Assembly (NCBI RefSeq): GCF_900105095.1
Contig: NZ_LT629743.1
Span: 930,001-994,000, forward strand
Length of the DNA stretch: 64,000 nt
Direction of reading: 5' to 3'
DNA from: Erythrobacter sp. HL-111
Lineage (GTDB): Bacteria; Pseudomonadota; Alphaproteobacteria; Sphingomonadales; Sphingomonadaceae
Shown here piece by piece: positions 60,216 to 64,000 of this stretch (its first letter is position 1; every line of letters begins with the position of its first letter). The notes under the pieces were generated by a model. The model was not told the origin of the DNA. It ran no database searches and was given only the letters and a program-made list of their open reading frames with translations. A program made the position numbers and the translations under genes.

Positions 60216-61190
60216 ATGAAGGCCCTCCGCGTCGAGCGCCTGTCGGGCGACCTGTCGGGCGTCACCCTCGCCGACATTCCCGAACCCGGGCGCAAGCCGG
60301 GCGAAGTGCTGGTCCGGGTGCGCGCCGCCTCGCTCAATTTTCCGGACCTGCTGATGACGCGGGGGGAATACCAGTTCAAGCCGGAGCCGCCCTTCACCAG
60401 CGGGCTCGAATGCGCGGGCGAGGTGATCGAGGCGGACTCAGGCAGCGGCTTCGCACCGGGCGACCGGGTGATGGGCGGGAACAAGACCGGCGCCTTTGCC
60501 GAAATCGCCTGCATCCCCGCGCGCGGGCTGGCGCCGGTGCCCGAGGGATTTTCCTTCGCGCAGGGAGCGGCGATGGGCGCGGCCTATGCGACCGCCTATA
60601 CCGGGCTCGTCGAATTGTGCGGGGTGAAGGAAGGCCAGTGGGTGCTCGTCCACGGCGCGAGCGGCGGGGTCGGGCTCGCCGCCTGCGACCTCGCGAAGGC
60701 AATGGGGGCGCGGGTCATCGCGGCGACCGGGGTGGAGGCGAAGCGGGAGGCCATCGCCGCGCGGGCGAAACCGGACCACGTCATCCTCGCCAGCGGGCGC
60801 TTTCGCGAGGCGGTCTCGCAGATCACCGGCGGCGCGCTCGCCGATATCGTGTTCGATCCGGTGGGCGGCGACGTGTTCGACGAATCGACCCGCTGCGTCG
60901 CCTTCGGCGGCAAGCTGGTGGTGGTCGGCTTCACCTCCGGACGGATCGCCGAGATCGCCACCAACATCCCGCTCATCAAGGGTTTTTCGATCGTCGGCCT
61001 GCGCGCAGGCGAATATGCGCGGCGCTTTCCCGAGCGCGGCGCGGCGATCAATGCGGCGGTGCGCGAGCTGGCCGAAGCGGGGCGGATATCGCCAGCGATC
61101 GACCGGGTGCTGCCGCTCGAGAACTGGCGAGAAGGGTTCGAGGCGATGGCGCGGCGGGAGCTTGTCGGGAAAGTGGTGTTCGAGCCCTAG
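60216..61190 (+). CDS. NADPH:quinone oxidoreductase family protein
   Basis: A 324-residue medium-chain dehydrogenase/reductase without the catalytic zinc ligands. ASLNFPDLLMTRGEYQFKPEPP, GLECAGEVIEA, GDRVMGG, the nucleotide-binding VLVHGASGGVGLAACDLAKAMGARVIA, and GGKLVVVGFTSG are typical quinone oxidoreductase-type. It is likely co-transcribed with gloB. Substrate is uncertain (quinone or an alkenal). Confidence 0.88.
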   Translation: MKALRVERLSGDLSGVTLADIPEPGRKPGEVLVRVRAASLNFPDLLMTRGEYQFKPEPPFTSGLECAGEVIEADSGSGFAPGDRVMGGNKTGAFAEIACIPARGLAPVPEGFSFAQGAAMGAAYATAYTGLVELCGVKEGQWVLVHGASGGVGLAACDLAKAMGARVIAATGVEAKREAIAARAKPDHVILASGRFREAVSQITGGALADIVFDPVGGDVFDESTRCVAFGGKLVVVGFTSGRIAEIATNIPLIKGFSIVGLRAGEYARRFPERGAAINAAVRELAEAGRISPAIDRVLPLENWREGFEAMARRELVGKVVFEP

Positions 61191-61209
61191 CCCCCGACCA
61201 AACGCAGCA

Positions 61210-61232
61210 AAGTCCCTGCGCCGGCAGGGACC
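61210..61232 (-). terminator. Terminator of the F0 ATP synthase operon
   Basis: GTCCCTGC (61213-61220), GCCG, GCAGGGAC (61225-61232): a perfect 8-base stem. On the minus strand it is followed by TTTGCTG. It lies about 75 bases past the last gene (b subunit). Confidence 0.7.
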
Positions 61233-61306
61233 TCAGGCCGGACGGCGCTTCACCGCGAGAGGTCTCAGCCTTGGCCGGGACTCACGCTTGTCCTCGCGCC
61301 GCGCGA

Positions 61307-61834
61307 TCAGAGCGAGGCGATGACCTCGTCGGCGAGCTTCGCGTCGGCTTCGCGGTCGTGCTTGGCCGCGATCAGCTGGCCCGAGGCGGCGGTCGCGGCC
61401 TGGACGGCGCGGGCGCGCACGTCGGCGATCGCCTCGCGCTCGGCCGCGGCGATCTTGTCCTGGGCCATCCGCTCGCGCCGGGCGACCATGGCGGCGCTAT
61501 CCTCTTCGGCGCGGGCGAGGATGGCGTCGGCTTCGCGCCGGGCGCCGTCCATCATCGCTTCGGCGTCCCTTTCGGCGTTGGCGATCCTGGCGACGTATTC
61601 GTCGCGCAGCGCCTCGGCCTCGGCCCGCAGGGACTTCGCCTCGTCCAATTGCTGGCGGATTTCGGCGATCCGCGCGTCGAGCCCGCCGGTGACGATGCCG
61701 GGGACCTTCTTCCAGACGAACACGCCGATCAGGACCAGCATGGCAAGGCCGACCCACTGGTAGGAATCGAGCCCCATCGCCGCCGGTTCGGCGTATTCGG
61801 AGGAAGTGGCGAGGATCGTCAGGGTGTCACGCAT
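61307..61834 (-). CDS. atpF: F0F1 ATP synthase subunit b
   Basis: A 175-residue peripheral-stalk protein. One N-terminal membrane helix (WVGLAMLVLIGVFVWKKVPGIV) is followed by a long charged coiled coil (IAEIRQQLDEAKSLRAEAEALRDEYVARIANAERDA). In the alphaproteobacterial order it is the second b gene. It overlaps the b' gene by 8 bases. Confidence 0.94.
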   Translation of the reverse strand: MRDTLTILATSSEYAEPAAMGLDSYQWVGLAMLVLIGVFVWKKVPGIVTGGLDARIAEIRQQLDEAKSLRAEAEALRDEYVARIANAERDAEAMMDGARREADAILARAEEDSAAMVARRERMAQDKIAAAEREAIADVRARAVQAATAASGQLIAAKHDREADAKLADEVIASL

Positions 61835-62321
61835 GGGTCAGCGCCTTCTTGACCGCCGACCGGGCCGAACGCTTGTCGACCTTCGCCCCGGTGAGGCGGG
61901 CGACGATGTCCTGGCTCGCCTCGGTGGCGACATCTTCGAGTTCGGCCAGCGCGGCTGCCCGCGCGGCTTCGATGGTGCTTTCAGCCTCGGCAAGACGGGC
62001 GTCGAGCCGTTCCTGCGCCCGCGCCAGCTTCGCCTCGGTCTGTGCGGCGGCTTTCGCCTTGGCTTCGGCGATCAGGCCCTGGGCGCGGGCGCGGTTCTCG
62101 GCCTCGCGGGCCTTCCATGCCTCCTCCTGCTCGTCGGCGGCATCGCGCGCGGCCTGGGCGGCGGCGAGGTCGTCGGCGATCTGGCGGTCGCGCAGCTGCA
62201 CCGTCTCCATCACCTTGGGCACCATGCCGCGCCCGATCAGGAAAAAGGTGATGCCGAAGAACACCAGCGTCCAGAGAACCTGGCTGGAGAAGAATTCGGC
62301 GAGCTGGGATATCTGGGGCAT
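61827..62321 (-). CDS. atpF': F0F1 ATP synthase subunit b'
   Basis: A 164-residue variant b subunit forming a heterodimer with b. MPQISQLAEFF then a membrane helix (VLWTLVFFGITFFLIGRGMVPKVMETV) and a coiled coil rich in Ala and Glu. The DRQIADDLAAAQAARDAADE segment is typical of b'. Photosynthetic and alphaproteobacterial enzymes have this b/b' pair. Confidence 0.93.
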   Translation of the reverse strand: MPQISQLAEFFSSQVLWTLVFFGITFFLIGRGMVPKVMETVQLRDRQIADDLAAAQAARDAADEQEEAWKAREAENRARAQGLIAEAKAKAAAQTEAKLARAQERLDARLAEAESTIEAARAAALAELEDVATEASQDIVARLTGAKVDKRSARSAVKKALTHA

Positions 62322-62392
62322 GGCCGGTCCCGGTCAGCTTGGGGAAAGGAACGGGGGCGCCGACGCGCTGCGCCTGGCGCCCCCGGAACGCG

Positions 62393-62620
62393 TCAGGCGA
62401 CGAAGATCAGGATCATCGCGACGACGAAGGCCAGCAGGCCCAGGAGTTCCGCCGCGGCAAAGCCGATGAACAGGCGGCCCTGCTGCCCGTCGGCCGCGCC
62501 CGGGTTGCGCAGCGCGCTTTCGAGGAACGAACCGAAGACGTTGCCCACGCCGATCGCCGCCATGCCGGCACCGATCGCTGCGAGGCCGGCGCCGACGAGC
62601 TTGGCTGCTTCAGGATCCAT
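62393..62620 (-). CDS. atpE: F0F1 ATP synthase subunit c
   Basis: A 75-residue proteolipid of the rotor ring. Two membrane helices are joined by the polar loop RNPGAADGQQGR; the proton-carrying Glu is in GFAAAELLGLLAFVVAM. The N-terminus is AKLVGAGLAAIGAGMAAIGVG. Family length 75-80. Confidence 0.97.
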   Translation of the reverse strand: MDPEAAKLVGAGLAAIGAGMAAIGVGNVFGSFLESALRNPGAADGQQGRLFIGFAAAELLGLLAFVVAMILIFVA

Positions 62621-62669
62621 TTCAAAACTCCTTTGAATTCAGAACTGTTGGGAAGGAAAGAGAGGTGAC

Positions 62670-63458
62670 TTAGTGAAGGTTCTCGGCGTCGTTGATGTAC
62701 AGCGACGTGAGCAGCGCGAAGACATAGGCCTGGATGCCCGCGACGAGGATTTCGAGCGCGCTGATGGCGACCATCAGGACGAAGCTCGGAATGCCGATGA
62801 ACCCGCCGAAGACCGGCCCGGCATTGACGCTGTCGATCACGAAGCTCGAGAGAACCTTGAGCAGGACGTGGCCGGCCATCATCGCCACGAACAGGCGCAG
62901 CGCGAGGCTGAAGGGGCGCACGAGGAAGGAGATCAGTTCGATCACCGGGATCAGCCAGATCAGCCACAGCGGCGTGCCGTGCGGCACGAAGAGCGAGAAG
63001 AAATGCAGGCCATGGCGCCAGAACCCGACGATGAGGACGATCGAGAAGCTCAGGATCGCGAGCACGCCGGTGACGGTGAAGTGGCTGGTGAAGGTGAAGG
63101 GATGCACCCCGAATACGCCGATCGGCAGCAGGCCGAGCAGGTTCGCGAAGAGGATGAACATGAACAGCGAGAAGATGTAGGGGACGTATTTGCGCCCCGC
63201 CTTGCCGACATTCGCTTCGAGCATGTCGTCGATGAAGCCGGTGAAGCTTTCCACCGCCATCTGCCAGCGCCCGGGGACGAGCTCGCGCTTCATGCCGCCC
63301 GCGACGAAGGCCCACAGGAGCAGGACGGTGATCGCCATCCACAGGGCCGAATTGGTGAACGCGATGTTGAAGCCCGCCAGTTCCCAGCTTTCCGAGCCGA
63401 ACAGGGGCTCCAGCATGAACTGCTTCATCGGATCGACTTTGCCTTGTTCGGCTGCCAC
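62670..63458 (-). CDS. atpB: F0F1 ATP synthase subunit a
   Basis: A 262-residue membrane stator subunit forming the proton half-channels. The essential Arg is in PFSLALRLFVAMMAGHVLL; other hallmarks are FANLLGLLPIGVFGVHPFTFTS, PHGTPLWLIWLIPVIELIS and AYVFALLTSLYINDA. Length fits. Confidence 0.97.
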   Translation of the reverse strand: MAAEQGKVDPMKQFMLEPLFGSESWELAGFNIAFTNSALWMAITVLLLWAFVAGGMKRELVPGRWQMAVESFTGFIDDMLEANVGKAGRKYVPYIFSLFMFILFANLLGLLPIGVFGVHPFTFTSHFTVTGVLAILSFSIVLIVGFWRHGLHFFSLFVPHGTPLWLIWLIPVIELISFLVRPFSLALRLFVAMMAGHVLLKVLSSFVIDSVNAGPVFGGFIGIPSFVLMVAISALEILVAGIQAYVFALLTSLYINDAENLH

Positions 63459-63514
63459 GATGTCGGTCCCTGATCCCTATGTGAAGCGCGCCCTTCCGGG
63501 CGGACCCGCCGCGC

Positions 63515-63859
63515 TCACCCGTCCTCGGGCTCGTCCAGCTTGTCCTCGGGGCGCGCATTCGCCGCACGAATGATGTTCCTGAAGGCCACCACCGTCCCGA
63601 GGAACAGGCCGACCAACAGGCCCCAGGGCAATGTCCCGGCGAGCGCGTCAACCGCCCAGCCGATCACACTGCCTCCGATGATCCCGCCGAGCAGGTCCGC
63701 CAGCGCGCGGTTCCCGGCGCGATAATTCGCATCGGTCCCCTGCACCTTTGGCCGGTTGCGCTGTTCCTCACGCTCGCGTGCGGCCTTGAGCCGCGCTTCG
63801 AGCGCGTCGATCCGCGCATCCTCGGCATTGGATTCTCGGGCGGGTTTCTCGTCGCTCAT
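63515..63859 (-). CDS. atpI: ATP synthase protein I
   Basis: A 114-residue small membrane protein that helps c-ring assembly. A charged N-terminal coiled region (IDALEARLKAAREREEQRN) is followed by two membrane segments (LLGGIIGGSVIGWAVDAL and WGLLVGLFLGTVVAF) and an acidic tail. First gene of the operon atpI-atpB-atpE-b'-b. Confidence 0.9.
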   Translation of the reverse strand: MSDEKPARESNAEDARIDALEARLKAAREREEQRNRPKVQGTDANYRAGNRALADLLGGIIGGSVIGWAVDALAGTLPWGLLVGLFLGTVVAFRNIIRAANARPEDKLDEPEDG

Positions 63860-63972
63860 GCCTGCTTTCCGTCAAGGGTCGCGAGACACGTTCAGTGAGG
63901 TGCCCGCCGAGGGCGCGGACCCCTTAGAAGGGGGCCAAACCCAAGTCAACCGTGGGGGAGCGGGAGCGGTCG

Positions 63973-63978
63973 ATTATA
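63973..63978 (-). promoter_or_regulatory. Possible -10 element of the atp operon
   Basis: A perfect TATAAT on the minus strand, 114 bases before the atpI start. A -35 would fall at the window edge and is not visible, so this is tentative. Confidence 0.3.
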
Positions 63979-64000
63979 TGACAACTCCTTGAGCGGGCGC

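Overview
The window is GC-rich DNA from an alphaproteobacterium, most likely of the order Sphingomonadales and close to the marine Erythrobacteraceae. The evidence is the gene set and gene order: an F0 operon atpI-atpB-atpE-b'-b, a FYDLN-acid (TIGR02300) protein, long acidic or Ala/Glu-rich tails on L9 and S16, frequent GTG/TTG starts, tight ATGA/GTGA/TGATG gene overlaps, and short hairpin repeats between genes. This placement is inferred from content; no database search was possible.

Layout. 1-3800 is a patchy accessory stretch: the 5' end of bamD, a hypothetical DNA-binding-like protein, a ccdA-ccdB toxin-antitoxin pair, a decayed cytosine-5 methyltransferase next to an intact HNH endonuclease, a small hypothetical gene, and several hairpin repeats. 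3804-13232 (minus strand) holds lepA and three tandem paralogous PAS-GGDEF-EAL-PilZ cyclic-di-GMP proteins, one with a damaged EAL domain. 13421-16120 holds a class II-like PHA synthase and a PHA depolymerase. 16186-21618 is a composite transposon: two nearly identical IS1380-family elements enclose a restriction-modification system (XRE controller, putative nuclease, D12-class adenine methyltransferase). The outer ends are flanked by a TTAG duplication, and the insertion lies in a hairpin.

21721-34157 is mainly metabolic: GDPD phosphodiesterase, D-aminoacylase-like amidohydrolase, DUF2855 protein, dnaN, fabG/fabD with a small coupled ORF, a muropeptide-recycling pair (LD-carboxypeptidase and Mpl-like ligase), an acyl-CoA synthetase and a GST. 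34167-46357 contains a DUF808 membrane protein, rpsF-rpsR-rplI, AMP nucleosidase, rimB-rimK-ybjN-like genes, a beta-propeller lipoprotein, a hydrolase, asd and a dipeptidyl-peptidase.

46493-52482 (minus) is the ffh-rpsP-rimM-trmD-rplS translation cluster. Two glycine-betaine-forming N-methyltransferases sit between rimM and trmD with their own candidate promoter and operator. A tRNA-Ala(GGC) and the FYDLN-acid gene follow. 53376-59341 is aroA-cmk-rpsA with four small coupled genes between aroA and cmk. The end carries gloB, a quinone oxidoreductase and the F0 ATP synthase operon reading leftward.

The parts most worth a second look are the R-M composite transposon and its divergent control region, the R-M remnant with an orphan nuclease, the c-di-GMP triplet, and the betaine pair inside the trmD operon.
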